Source of the DNA: Dehalococcoidia bacterium
Lineage (GTDB): Bacteria; Chloroflexota; Dehalococcoidia; Lucifugimonadales; UBA3495
DNA: 64,000 nucleotides
Assembly (NCBI GenBank): GCA_022827095.1
Contig: JAJDTP010000016.1
Span: forward strand, 124,001-188,000
Direction: 5' to 3'
Below, one piece after another: positions 1 through 9,193 of the stretch; the stretch's first letter is position 1, and every line of letters begins with the position of its first letter. The notes under the pieces are model-generated. The model had not been told where the DNA came from, made no database searches, and worked only from the letters and a program-made list of their open reading frames with translations. The translations under genes and the position numbers were made by a program.

Positions 1-2
1 AT

Positions 3-554
3 ATCCGCGCCGTCATGCGCCGCATGTTCCTGTCGGATTTCTTCGCAGATGAGGCCGTCCGCCTGGGCCGCGTCAAGAGCCCCGCCGAGTTGGTGGGCGG
101 CACGGCACGCCTGGCCGGCAGCCACCAATCTCCGGAGTGGACCATCTCCAACCTGGCCATGGACGTCAACTTCATGGGCCAGGAGATCCTGAACCCGCCC
201 ACCGTGGAGGGCTGGCACACCGGCATGGAGTGGATCGACACCGGCAACCTGGTCGAGCGCATCAACGCCGCCGGCGCCGAGATGCGCGATACCGCCCGCC
301 CCGGCGTCCGCGCCATCATCGACCGCGTCAAGACGCGAGGCGACCGGCTGGAGCCCCGTCAGCTTGCCGAAGCCTGCCTCGACGCCATGGGCATGTTCGA
401 GGTGTCCGATGGCACCATGGACAGCTTGGTCGCGCTCGCCGCCCCGTGGGGCGAGATTCGCTTCGACCGCGCCGACAGCATCGGTTGCGCCGAGGAGCGG
501 GTCGTGGAGATGCTGCAACTCATCGTGGCATCCCGGGAGTACCAACTGGCATGA
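3..554 (+). CDS. DUF1800 family protein, C-terminal part (5' end outside window)
   Basis: The reading frame is open from the left edge of the window, so only the last about 184 residues are seen. The segment around the motif N-P-P-T-V-E-G-W, followed by a W-I tryptophan, resembles the conserved C-terminal region of DUF1800 proteins (usually N-P-P-x-V-x-G-W). These are long proteins of unknown biochemical function, often exported and often encoded beside a DUF1501 gene. The stop codon overlaps the ATG of the next gene (ATGA), which suggests translational coupling with the NHL-repeat protein. Family assignment is by motif memory only; no catalytic residue can be named. Confidence 0.7.
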   Translation: MRAVMRRMFLSDFFADEAVRLGRVKSPAELVGGTARLAGSHQSPEWTISNLAMDVNFMGQEILNPPTVEGWHTGMEWIDTGNLVERINAAGAEMRDTARPGVRAIIDRVKTRGDRLEPRQLAEACLDAMGMFEVSDGTMDSLVALAAPWGEIRFDRADSIGCAEERVVEMLQLIVASREYQLA

Positions 555-1576
555 CCACCACCATGACCGCAACATTCACTTACAGCCACACCGTGGGCTT
601 CCTCGCCTATCGCGGCCGAGGCTTCATCCACCCTGTTGACCTGACCTTGGGCGGCAACGGCGTGATGTACGTGCTCAACCGAGGCGGGGCAGAGTCGGTG
701 ACCCGCCTGGACCTCAAACGGGTTTGCGTCTGCACAGCGGATGAGGGCTATATCGGCGAATGGGGAACCGGTGGCACCGAGGACGGCCAGTTCTGGTGGC
801 CATCGGCCATTGTCCGGACTGGTGACGGCAGCCTCTACGTTGCCGACGAGGCCCTCCAGCGCATCATCGTGTTCAGTCCCGAAGGCGAGTTCATCCGCCA
901 TTGGGGTGAAGTCGGCGACGCTCCAGGCCAGATCAATCGCCCCGCCGACATCGCCGTCGCTCCCGACGGTTCGCTGCTGATCAGCGACGGCATGAACCAC
1001 CGTATCCAGCGCTTCACCGTCGACGGCGAGTACCTGGGAGGTTGGGGCGGCTACGGCGCCCAGGCCGGCCAGTTCAACACGCCTTGGCGGTTGGCCTGCG
1101 ACGCCGACGGTAACGTCTTCGTCGCCGACTGGCGCAATGACCGCGTTCAGGCCTTCACCCCCGACGGCCGCTTCGTCGGCCAGTGGGGAGTGTCCGGAGA
1201 CGGAAAGGGACAGTTGAACCGCCCTTCCTCGGTGGCTGTCGACGACGAGGGCTACATCTACGTGAGCGACTGGGGCAACGAGCGGGTGCAGATCTTCGCC
1301 CCGGACGGCGAGGTGGCCGCCATCCTGCTGGGCGACGCGACAACCTCATCGTGGGCAGATGATTACTTGGCGGCCAATCCCGACGAACAGAGGGCTAGGC
1401 GCGAAGCGGATCTGGCCCCCGCAGTCAACCCGTGGCGCGATCATCGCCGCGAGACCTCCGCCGGAGTCGAAAAGTTTTTCTGGGGACCCAGCGCGATCAA
1501 CCTTGACGCCCAGGGCCGCATCTACGTCGTCGACTCCTGCCGCCACCGCGTCCAGATCTACCGCAAGAATTCGTAA
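551..1576 (+). CDS. NHL-repeat (six-bladed beta-propeller type) protein
   Basis: A 341-residue protein built almost entirely of NHL-type repeats. Units of the form G-x-F-x-x-P-x-x-(I/V)-A-x-x-x-D-G-x-(I/L)-x-(I/V)-x-D-x-x-N-x-R-(I/V)-Q recur from about residue 20 to the end, with W-G-x-x-G motifs marking blade boundaries. NHL propellers are binding scaffolds; a specific ligand or enzyme activity cannot be read here. The start at 551 is chosen because it overlaps the upstream stop as ATGA and opens directly before the first repeat; an in-frame start farther upstream would run through the DUF1800 gene. No convincing signal peptide is seen. A palindromic repeat lies just downstream, between this gene and a convergent gene. 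Confidence 0.85.
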   Translation: MTTTMTATFTYSHTVGFLAYRGRGFIHPVDLTLGGNGVMYVLNRGGAESVTRLDLKRVCVCTADEGYIGEWGTGGTEDGQFWWPSAIVRTGDGSLYVADEALQRIIVFSPEGEFIRHWGEVGDAPGQINRPADIAVAPDGSLLISDGMNHRIQRFTVDGEYLGGWGGYGAQAGQFNTPWRLACDADGNVFVADWRNDRVQAFTPDGRFVGQWGVSGDGKGQLNRPSSVAVDDEGYIYVSDWGNERVQIFAPDGEVAAILLGDATTSSWADDYLAANPDEQRARREADLAPAVNPWRDHRRETSAGVEKFFWGPSAINLDAQGRIYVVDSCRHRVQIYRKNS

Positions 1577-1596
1577 GTCCTAATGCGCACCCGCTT

Positions 1597-1717
1597 TCGC
1601 AAATCATCAGAATCAGGATTTGCTAGATTTAGGGATTGTCAGGATTGGGACTGCTCTGTCGTGGGTTTCTCTCAATCCTGCTAAATCCTGAAATCCCGTA
1701 AATCCTGATTCTGACGT
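1597..1717. repeat. Palindromic repeat family A, copy 1
   Basis: An imperfect inverted repeat of about 120 bases with outer arms reading TCAGAATCAGG and CCTGATTCTGA. Inner arms carry AGGATTGG and CAATCCTG. It fills the gap between two convergent genes (NHL and carboxymuconolactone decarboxylase). Four more copies are seen near 31.1, 33.1, 44.8 and 58.3 kb. Confidence 0.85.
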
Positions 1718-1724
1718 TTTCTCG

Positions 1725-2291
1725 CTACCCCGCTACCCGCTGCAGCAGCGGTTCCGTCCGGTTCGGCGGCAGGTCCGTCTCAAAGGTGTTGATGACCATC
1801 GCCAGCATGGTGTAGTTGCCCAGCACCAGCGTCAACTCGATGGTGCCCTGCTGCCCGAAGATCTCCAGCGCGCTCTGGTAGCCGCCCCGGCTCACCTGGT
1901 GGTTGCGCAGGATCTCCCGTCCCAGGTTAATCACCGCCGACTCGTCCGGCGCCAGCTCCGGCAGGGCGGTCTTGTCCCGGATGGCATCGACCACGGCGGC
2001 GGGGACGCCAGCGTCTCGCGCCGAAGCCGCGTGGGCGTTCCAGATGTGCTGGCAGTCCATCTCCCGGGCGGCCACCAGCATGGCCAACTCGGCGGCCTTC
2101 AGGGGCAGGCTGGAATGGTTGCGCAGGTACTGGTTCAACCCGGTGGCGTGCTTGCTCGCCTCCGGCACGTGCGTCATCACCGAGCCGGGGCCGTAGGGCG
2201 GAACCGCCGTCCCGTTCTGGGTAATCTCGTCGAAGGTGGCCTCCTGGCCGGCGGGGGTGGTCTCACGGGATGCCAGGGGTAGTCGGGCCAT
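1725..2291 (-). CDS. Carboxymuconolactone decarboxylase family protein (AhpD-like fold)
   Basis: A 188-residue protein of the CMD/AhpD-like superfamily. The region A-x-x-E-L-A-M-L-V-A-A-R-E-M-D-C-x-x-I-x-x-x-H carries the conserved Glu, the first Cys and the His of the usual E-x-x-C-x-x-C-x-x-x-H site, but the second Cys is replaced by Ile. It is therefore unlikely to act as a disulfide-exchanging AhpD and fits the single-cysteine group of unknown substrate. The start at 2291 is preceded by an AAGGAG ribosome-binding site; the frame remains open farther upstream but without such a site. It is transcribed away from the RraA-like gene's terminal repeats and ends against repeat A1. Confidence 0.8.
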   Translation of the reverse strand: MARLPLASRETTPAGQEATFDEITQNGTAVPPYGPGSVMTHVPEASKHATGLNQYLRNHSSLPLKAAELAMLVAAREMDCQHIWNAHAASARDAGVPAAVVDAIRDKTALPELAPDESAVINLGREILRNHQVSRGGYQSALEIFGQQGTIELTLVLGNYTMLAMVINTFETDLPPNRTEPLLQRVAG

Positions 2292-2324
2292 GGTGTCGTC
2301 TCCTTGCGTAGTATCGCGGTAATA

Positions 2325-2441
2325 CTCCCTCTCCCTCAATGGGAGAGGGTTGGGATGAGGGTGAACTAACTAGCGATAGGTGATGCTCCCTCTCCCTTGA
2401 TGGGAAAGGGCCGGGGTGAGGGTGAACAATCTAGCGATAGG
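2325..2441. repeat. Tandem pair of CTCCCTCTCCC palindromes (54-60 base units)
   Basis: Two adjacent copies, about 2325-2380 and 2386-2441, each run CTCCCTCTCCCT, then ATGGGA, then a GAGGGTGAAC segment, and end in CTAGCGATAGG. The end of the second copy contains the stop codon and last three codons of the RraA-like gene, so the unit seems to have been duplicated together with that gene end, or the gene end derives from the repeat. Confidence 0.8.
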
Positions 2442-3165
2442 GCTTCTTCCCCGTCTTCTCTTCAAACAGTTTCCAGGTGTTGTCGTTGAACGGGTAGTAC
2501 TTGCCGGGCGAGCACTGCTCGATCTCCAGTTGCGCCTTGATCACCGCCTCCACTTCTTCCCGCTGGTGAGCGATCTGGATGACCTCATCGGCCGCTGCCG
2601 CCGGCACCACAACCACGCCGTCGTCGTCGCCCACGATGGCATCCCCCGGCCGGACCAGGACGCCGCCGCACTGGATGCAGTCGTTCACCTGCCAGGGCCA
2701 GAACTCCGCCGGACCCTGCTTGGCCGTGGCGTTCGCCGAGTACACCGGGAACCCATAATCCTTCAGCGTGTTGGTATCCCGCACCGCGCCGTCGGTGACC
2801 AGTCCACCGACCCCACGCTGGTACAGCCGGTAGAACTTGATGTCGCCGCCGATGCTGCTGTACGGCCAGCGCATGGCGTCGATCACCAGCACCTCGCCCG
2901 GCCCGCACAGCTCAAAGGCCACGTACTCGGCAGAGTCCGCCCCCTTGGGCTTGTCCGCCGCCAGGTCGGGCCGGTGCGGCACGAACCGCAGCGTCACCGC
3001 CCGCCCGGCCATGTGCTGACCTGGCTGCAATGGTTTGGCCCCTTCAATCATGCTCATGGGCCAGCCCATCACCCACAACCCGTCGATCAGCGTCTGCGTG
3101 GGGATGGTCTTCAGGGTGGTCAGGGTTTCGTCGGAAACGGCTGTTGAGGCCGGGGCAGTGGTCAT
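2431..3165 (-). CDS. RraA-like / HMG aldolase-like family protein
   Basis: A 244-residue protein of the RraA-like family, historically misannotated as demethylmenaquinone methyltransferase. Family features seen: D-G-L-W near residue 28, the G-G-L-V-T-D-G-A-V-R-D motif in mid-protein (the Arg and Asp are typical of the divalent-metal aldolase site), and the late G-D-x-x-x-x-D-D-D-G-V-V-V-V-P motif. Members include 4-hydroxy-4-methyl-2-oxoglutarate/oxaloacetate aldolases and the RNase E inhibitor RraA. At 244 residues with an extended C-terminal tail this is longer than RraA (about 160) and fits the aldolase-like group better. Substrate unknown. The last codons lie inside a tandem repeat. Confidence 0.8.
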   Translation of the reverse strand: MTTAPASTAVSDETLTTLKTIPTQTLIDGLWVMGWPMSMIEGAKPLQPGQHMAGRAVTLRFVPHRPDLAADKPKGADSAEYVAFELCGPGEVLVIDAMRWPYSSIGGDIKFYRLYQRGVGGLVTDGAVRDTNTLKDYGFPVYSANATAKQGPAEFWPWQVNDCIQCGGVLVRPGDAIVGDDDGVVVVPAAAADEVIQIAHQREEVEAVIKAQLEIEQCSPGKYYPFNDNTWKLFEEKTGKKPYR

Positions 3166-3220
3166 CGATATGGCGTCCTGTCAGGAAAATCGTGCTCCAA
3201 AAGCGGCTGCATTGTAGCAG

Positions 3221-3251
3221 AAAAGAAGGCGGCTCCCCGTGGGAAGCCGCC
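3221..3251 (-). terminator. Rho-independent terminator of the proVWX operon
   Basis: A seven-base perfect stem, GGCGGCT paired with AGCCGCC, lies just past the proX stop. Read on the minus strand it is followed by the T-rich run TTCTTTTCTG. Position and polarity fit termination of the transporter operon. Confidence 0.7.
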
Positions 3252-3278
3252 TAACAATACCGGTGCTGCCGACGCCGG

Positions 3279-4448
3279 CTATTCGGTCGGCCAGCCGTCA
3301 GCCTCTTCGCCGGCGCTCAGCGCGGCCTGGATGCCCTCAGCAGCCTCGTCGGTGACCCAACCGCCCCAGATGTCGGCGTTGTTATTCAACCACCACAAGG
3401 CCGTGGCGTTGACGTTGGCGTCCGGGTTGTCACCCTGCCAGCGCACCACCGCCTTATAGATGTTGATGTTGAAGTCCCAGTGCCGCAGCATCTCGACTAC
3501 GTCGGGAGCGCGCCCGGGCAGGTCCGGGTTCACCGCAATCAGGATTGTCGCATCTTCATAGGCGCACGCCTTGGTGGTGAACCAGCACTCGTCGCTGTAG
3601 GACGGCTCCTCCAGGCGAACCAGATCCAGCTTCAGTGCGGGGTCATTGGTGCCCCACTGGTAGCCCAGCCACGGCTCTTCCCGCTCGTAGGCTCCATACA
3701 GATCAGCGTTGAGGGCCGCGCCGTCGCCGGGGTTCACGATGTGAACATGGTCATCCAGGCCATAGCCCGAGATCTGGGCGGCGTTCACCGTCTCGCAGGC
3801 CCAGCCAATGATGCAGGACACGAGGCGCGCCTTGTCGCCGCTCTCGGCGGTGGTGAATAGGTCCTTGTACTGCTGGTCCTTCAAGTCGTCAACGCTATCC
3901 AGGTCCGGATACTGCTCCTGCAGGTAGGCCGGAATAACGAAGGCGGACTGCCAGTCCTTGCCCAGGCTCTGGCCCACGGAAAGCACCGCGCCCTCTTCAC
4001 GGGCTTCGTTCCAGGCTTCATCCTGGTTGGGCAGCCAGATTTCCATGGTCACGTCGGTGTCGCCGTTCTTCAGGCCCTGGAACAGGGGCAGAGTCGCGCC
4101 GAACTTCACGTCGGTGGGATAGCCATAGCCTTTCTCAACGATGTACTGCGCGATGCGGTTCTGAAGCAGCGCGCTGGACCAGTTCAGGTCACCAAAGATG
4201 ACCGGATCTTTCGGTCCCTCGGGGGCCATCACCTCAACAACGCGGGTGACTTCCACCTGTTCCGTAACAACCTTCTCGACTTCCTTGACCACCTCGACCG
4301 GCTTCTCGACTTCCTTCTCAACCTCAACTTGGACCTCGCGAGTGACCTCGACGACCTGCGGTTCAGCCGGCGAGCAGGCCGCGATCGCGATGACCGTTAC
4401 GATGGCCATCACCATGGTAAGCCCCAATAACCTGTACTTGGTGAACAA
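3279..4448 (-). CDS. proX: Glycine betaine/proline-type ABC transporter substrate-binding lipoprotein
   Basis: A 389-residue lipoprotein precursor. Residues 1-24 form a signal peptide ending in the lipobox A-I-A-A-C with the lipid-bearing Cys at 25. Residues about 31-70 are a repetitive linker rich in V-E-V-T-R and V-E-K units, as is common in Chloroflexota binding proteins. The rest matches the OpuAC/ProX-type quaternary-amine binding fold (for example the G-D-L-N-W-S-S and W-L-P-N segments). A TTG start at 4448 is chosen: GGAGG lies eight bases upstream and the signal peptide begins directly; the longer frame has no ribosome site. It is the last gene of proV-proW-proX, with a probable promoter of its own and a terminator behind it. 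The ligand (betaine, proline betaine, choline) cannot be told from the sequence. Confidence 0.88.
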   Translation of the reverse strand: MFTKYRLLGLTMVMAIVTVIAIAACSPAEPQVVEVTREVQVEVEKEVEKPVEVVKEVEKVVTEQVEVTRVVEVMAPEGPKDPVIFGDLNWSSALLQNRIAQYIVEKGYGYPTDVKFGATLPLFQGLKNGDTDVTMEIWLPNQDEAWNEAREEGAVLSVGQSLGKDWQSAFVIPAYLQEQYPDLDSVDDLKDQQYKDLFTTAESGDKARLVSCIIGWACETVNAAQISGYGLDDHVHIVNPGDGAALNADLYGAYEREEPWLGYQWGTNDPALKLDLVRLEEPSYSDECWFTTKACAYEDATILIAVNPDLPGRAPDVVEMLRHWDFNINIYKAVVRWQGDNPDANVNATALWWLNNNADIWGGWVTDEAAEGIQAALSAGEEADGWPTE

Positions 4449-4510
4449 AGTCCTTTCCTCCGTGCGGGGTGATTTGCCGGGAGTTTCGCGCGGCAACTAA
4501 AGTGACGATG

Positions 4511-4539
4511 ATTATTGCAGTGTTGAATTTCATTGTCAA
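4511..4539 (-). promoter_or_regulatory. Probable sigma70-type promoter in front of proX
   Basis: On the minus strand a perfect TTGACA (4539-4534) is followed after exactly 17 bases by AATAAT (4516-4511), about 60 bases upstream of the proX TTG start. The surrounding bases are AT-rich compared with the rest of the window. It would let the binding protein be made in excess of the permease and ATPase. Confidence 0.6.
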
Positions 4540-4620
4540 TCTTACGATTGCTGCCACCAATACATTACATAATTGCGGTTTGTGTACAAATTATAAGAAG
4601 TTTCCGCAGAACAAACATCT

Positions 4621-4647
4621 AGCGGACGGTTATGGCAACCGTCCGCT
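4621..4647. promoter_or_regulatory. Intercistronic stem-loop between proW and proX
   Basis: A perfect 11-bp stem (AGCGGACGGTT paired with AACCGTCCGCT) with a five-base loop sits 20 bases past the proW stop. There is no clean T run behind it on the minus strand, so it may be a leaky terminator or an mRNA-stabilising hairpin. Confidence 0.6.
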
Positions 4648-4667
4648 ACCTGTCTGTCCAACGTTGG

Positions 4668-5762
4668 CTAGTGCCCCGCGCTCAGGGCTTCCTGCCGGCC
4701 GCGCGCCACCGCTTGCGTAAGCCGGTCAATCACAATGGCCATGAAGACGATGGATAGGCCTGCAATCACACCATTGCCCACTTCGTTCTTCTGGATCGCC
4801 CGCAACACGTTGTCGCCCAGGCCCCCGGCCGCCACCATGCTGGCAATCGTGACCATCGCCAGCGCCATCATCGTGGTCTGGTTGATCCCCGCCATGATGG
4901 TGGGCAACGCCATTGGTATCTGCACCTTGGTCAGGATCTGAAGCGGAGACGCGCCAAAGGAACGCGCCGCCTCCACCGTCTCCGGCGAGACCTGCCGGAT
5001 GCCCAGGTTGGTCAACCGGATCACCGGCGGCACCGCGTATATGATGGTGGCAAAGATACCGGCCGGCTTGCCCAATCCAAAGAACAGTATCCCCGGGATC
5101 AGGTACACGAAGCTGGGCATGGTCTGCATGCCGTCCAGGATAGGACGCATGATGCGGTCCGCGGTCTGATTCCGTGCGCCCAGTACGCCCAGCGGCAGGC
5201 CAATGCCTACCGACAGCGCCACCGCTACGACCATCAGCGCAATGGTATCCACCGTGGGTTCCCACAGGCCCATGAACCCGATGAACAGGAAAGCGATGCC
5301 CGTGAACGCCATCAGCCCCCATCGACCCACCGCGAATGCCGCCAGCGTCAGGCCCAGGATCACCGCTGGCCAGGGTAGCCACTTCAACCCGCGCTCAATG
5401 TAGAGCAGTGCGTAGGTGATACCGTCTTTGATACCCTCGAACAGCCAGCGCCCGTTGGTGGTCAGCCACTTCGTAGCGTCGTCAATCGCGTCGCCGGTCA
5501 CATCCCGAACAGACCTGGGAAAACTGGTCGACCCGTCGCTGGATTGAACGCGGGCAACGGTGGTCGGAAATTCCATCCCCGGCCCCCAAAAGGCCAGGCA
5601 CACCACCAGCACGACGATGACTGAGACCACTCCGGCGACCCACAGGTAAAGCGGTGGAATCGTCGCCAGGGCAAACCGTGGCGACGCCGCCGACTGTGTT
5701 GGTTCTGCCAGCGTCCCCGGGGTGGCTCGGGACTCGGGCTCGTCTCTGGTGATGACTGCCAT
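4668..5762 (-). CDS. proW: Glycine betaine/proline-type ABC transporter permease
   Basis: A 364-residue membrane protein. One hydrophobic segment near residues 40-62 is followed by a periplasmic-looking stretch, then a cluster of membrane segments from about residue 125 on. The permease signature E-A-A-R-S-F-G-A-S-P-L-Q-I-L (EAA loop, the contact to the ATPase) is clear in the C-terminal half. The ATG at 5762 is preceded by GGAGG at five bases; an upstream in-frame TTG is less likely. It sits between proV (68-base gap) and proX on the minus strand and would form the membrane channel for uptake of a compatible solute. Confidence 0.88.
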   Translation of the reverse strand: MAVITRDEPESRATPGTLAEPTQSAASPRFALATIPPLYLWVAGVVSVIVVLVVCLAFWGPGMEFPTTVARVQSSDGSTSFPRSVRDVTGDAIDDATKWLTTNGRWLFEGIKDGITYALLYIERGLKWLPWPAVILGLTLAAFAVGRWGLMAFTGIAFLFIGFMGLWEPTVDTIALMVVAVALSVGIGLPLGVLGARNQTADRIMRPILDGMQTMPSFVYLIPGILFFGLGKPAGIFATIIYAVPPVIRLTNLGIRQVSPETVEAARSFGASPLQILTKVQIPMALPTIMAGINQTTMMALAMVTIASMVAAGGLGDNVLRAIQKNEVGNGVIAGLSIVFMAIVIDRLTQAVARGRQEALSAGH

Positions 5763-5830
5763 GTTGGCCTCCGCGACGGCATCGGCCCGATCGGCCGGCC
5801 GGTGGAACAAAGTCTGGCGAAGTTCAGGGG

Positions 5831-7231
5831 TTAGGAGATGGGCGGTTGCTGCATACGCGCCCGCGACAATTCCACTTCGACTTCTGCTGCGTCCTCAAGC
5901 TGGCTATGGGCTTGGTCCGCGGCGGGTTGGGTGGCCGCCAGCGCCGCGTTCTCCGCGGCATTGGCTGCGTAGTCGGGGTCCGCGGCCGACGTTTCCGCCA
6001 GCGCCTCGGCCAGTGCGCTGCGATGCACTTCGCCGACCAGCGTGTTCGTTTCGTCGGTAACCGGAATCGGGAAGTCGCTGGCCATGGCCATCGGGATCAG
6101 TTCGTCGAAGGAAGTCGTCGCCGCCACTGCCTGGTATTCCCGGTCCACGTAGTCCCACGCTTCATCGAACCGCTTGACCCCGGCCCGTAACGCGCGTTCG
6201 GCGTTGCTGATGGACAGCAGCCCGATGTAGCGCTGGCCCCGGTCCACCACCCACGCCGCGTCGCCGTCGCTGTCGCCGATCGTGTGCAGGGCGGCCCGCG
6301 GCCCCTGGTGTCCCATCACGGTGGCCTTGGGCGTTACCATCACCTTGCTGGCGCTGAGGATCGTCTCCAGCCGCACGTCCTGGGTGAAATCGCCCACGTA
6401 CTCGTCCTCAGGCCGCAGCACGATGTCCTCCGGCGATCCGATCTGCGCCACCTTGCCGTCGTGCATGATGGCGATCCGGTCGCCCAGCTTCAGCGCCTCG
6501 TTGAGGTCGTGGGTTATGAACACGATGGTCTTGTGTAGCTCGGTCTGCAGCCGGAGCAGTTCGTCCTGCATCTGCCGGCGGATCAGCGGGTCCAGCCCGC
6601 TGAACGGTTCATCCATCAGCAGGATGTCGGTGTCCACCGCCAGCGCCCGCGCCAGGCCGACCCGCTGCTGCATGCCTCCCGACAATTGGCGCGGGTAGGA
6701 TGCTTCCCATCCGCCCAATCCGACCAACCCCAGGACTTCGCGGGTGCGGGCTTCCCGCTCCGGCTTCTTGACACCCTGGACCTCCAGCCCCCACCCGGCG
6801 TTGTCCAGCACGTTGCGGTGGGGCATCAGGCCGTAGTGCTGGAACACCATGGCGATCTTGCTGCGACGGAACTCAATCAGTTCCTTGTCGGACATCTTGG
6901 TGATGTCCTCGCCCGCGATGACTATCTCTCCGGCGGTGGGCTCGATGAGCCGGATCAGGCAACGCACCATGGTGGACTTGCCGCTGCCCGACAACCCCAT
7001 GATCACGAAGGTTTCACCCCGGTTTACCTGAAACGATACGTCCTGCAGGCCGATGACGTTGCCGAACTCGCTCTGGAAGAAGGTCTTGTCCTGCCCGGAA
7101 AACTGGGGTTCCAGCACCCGTTCCGGGTTCCGGCCGAACACTTTCCAAACCGAATCCACCCGGATGTAGGACTGGCCATCATTGTTCTGGCCGTTCGTGG
7201 CTTCGCTCGAGATGTTATCCGTGGTCACCAT
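5831..7231 (-). CDS. proV: Glycine betaine/proline-type ABC transporter ATP-binding protein with CBS domains
   Basis: A 466-residue ATPase. Walker A G-L-S-G-S-G-K-S-T lies at 79-87, Q-loop around 131, signature L-S-G-G-M-Q-Q at 183-189, Walker B I-L-L-M-D-E-P at 203-209, and the H-loop His at about 241. Residues about 280-415 resemble a pair of CBS domains as in ProV/OpuAA, where they gate transport in response to ionic strength. The tail of about 50 residues is Ala/Glu-rich and low in complexity. First gene of the operon; the start ATG is assigned from the first alignable residues and has only a weak ribosome-binding site. Confidence 0.92.
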   Translation of the reverse strand: MVTTDNISSEATNGQNNDGQSYIRVDSVWKVFGRNPERVLEPQFSGQDKTFFQSEFGNVIGLQDVSFQVNRGETFVIMGLSGSGKSTMVRCLIRLIEPTAGEIVIAGEDITKMSDKELIEFRRSKIAMVFQHYGLMPHRNVLDNAGWGLEVQGVKKPEREARTREVLGLVGLGGWEASYPRQLSGGMQQRVGLARALAVDTDILLMDEPFSGLDPLIRRQMQDELLRLQTELHKTIVFITHDLNEALKLGDRIAIMHDGKVAQIGSPEDIVLRPEDEYVGDFTQDVRLETILSASKVMVTPKATVMGHQGPRAALHTIGDSDGDAAWVVDRGQRYIGLLSISNAERALRAGVKRFDEAWDYVDREYQAVAATTSFDELIPMAMASDFPIPVTDETNTLVGEVHRSALAEALAETSAADPDYAANAAENAALAATQPAADQAHSQLEDAAEVEVELSRARMQQPPIS

Positions 7232-7332
7232 GAGCTACAGTATCCCCCGCCGTTGTCGAGATGTTCGCCTTTCGCGCCGGGCCTGTTAAGTCACCGTAGG
7301 CCCGGCACCATTGTTTGTCAACCCTGCCCATG

Positions 7333-7524
7333 CCCTCACACGTCCCCGCGTTGTCTATTACATCGATGAACCAGATGGACAGGATTAGATTGATTGTTGG
7401 AAATACCCCGTACCTTGGACGCTGCCATCAGCAGAGCGGAGAGCCGGCGTTGTCGGCATCCTATTCATCCTGTTCATCGATGTAAATTTGCTCCCCTCGT
7501 CGTCGAACCGGTTACACGTGAGGG
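7333..7524. repeat. Composite palindrome upstream of tgt/proV (TTACATCGATGAAC arms)
   Basis: The gap between the proV start and the tgt stop holds an inverted repeat with arms at about 7358-7385 and 7458-7486 (TTACATCGATGAAC and its complement, with AGGAT/ATCCT ends). Outside it are boxes CCTCACACGTCCCC and GGTTACACGTGAGG, which resemble the outer arms of palindromes at 8.8 and 34.2 kb. No gene is seen in this gap. Confidence 0.65.
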
Positions 7525-7526
7525 AA

Positions 7527-8768
<1,242 letters not shown>

Positions 8769-8825
8769 TTAGCTGCATGGCATGGCCAATCTGGAATATC
8801 ATTGTGCGTCACCCTCAATTGCAAA

Positions 8826-8962
8826 CTCACGCATACCCAGTTTCGCCCGATTTGTCATTGCGAGCGAAAGCGTGGCAATCTCGTCAGGGCAACGGACGCC
8901 GCCGCGGGACGAGATCGCCGCGTTGCTTCGCTCCTCGCGATGACAAACCGGGTACGCATGAG
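8826..8962. repeat. Palindromic repeat family B (TCATTGCGAG type), copy 1
   Basis: Core arms TTGTCATTGCGAGCG and CTCGCGATGACAAA surround GGCAATCTCGTC / GACGAGATCGCCGCG. Outer arms CTCACGCATACCCAGTTT and AAACCGGGTACGCATGAG extend the palindrome. It lies in the roughly 290-base gap between tgt and the small membrane protein; no gene is seen there. Confidence 0.8.
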
Positions 8963-8997
8963 CCATTGCAAACCCTTGCCGGCAATAGGTCCCACAC

Positions 8998-9192
8998 ATG
9001 TACCAGGCGTTATCCGAATTCCTTCTGGAGTTGAGCCGGCACAAGATCCTGTGGGCGGTTTCCGTGATCGCCGCCATGGCGATCACCGCGGTTGTGCTGT
9101 ACGTCTTCTGGGATCTGGTTGCTCGGGGCGTCGCGCTGGCCCGCCCTCGCGGACGCTCGCCGGCCGATAACCGCTCCCGCCGGGGACACTAG
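8998..9192 (+). CDS. Small single-span membrane protein upstream of TauE/SafE exporter
   Basis: A 64-residue open frame with one strongly hydrophobic segment (about residues 19-42) and a basic Arg-rich tail, so N-out/C-in topology is likely. It ends two bases before the GTG start of the TauE/SafE-type gene, which suggests an operon and perhaps a partner subunit. No family is recognised. The ribosome-binding site is weak, so the call rests on hydrophobicity and spacing. Confidence 0.55.
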   Translation: MYQALSEFLLELSRHKILWAVSVIAAMAITAVVLYVFWDLVARGVALARPRGRSPADNRSRRGH

Positions 9193-9193
9193 C

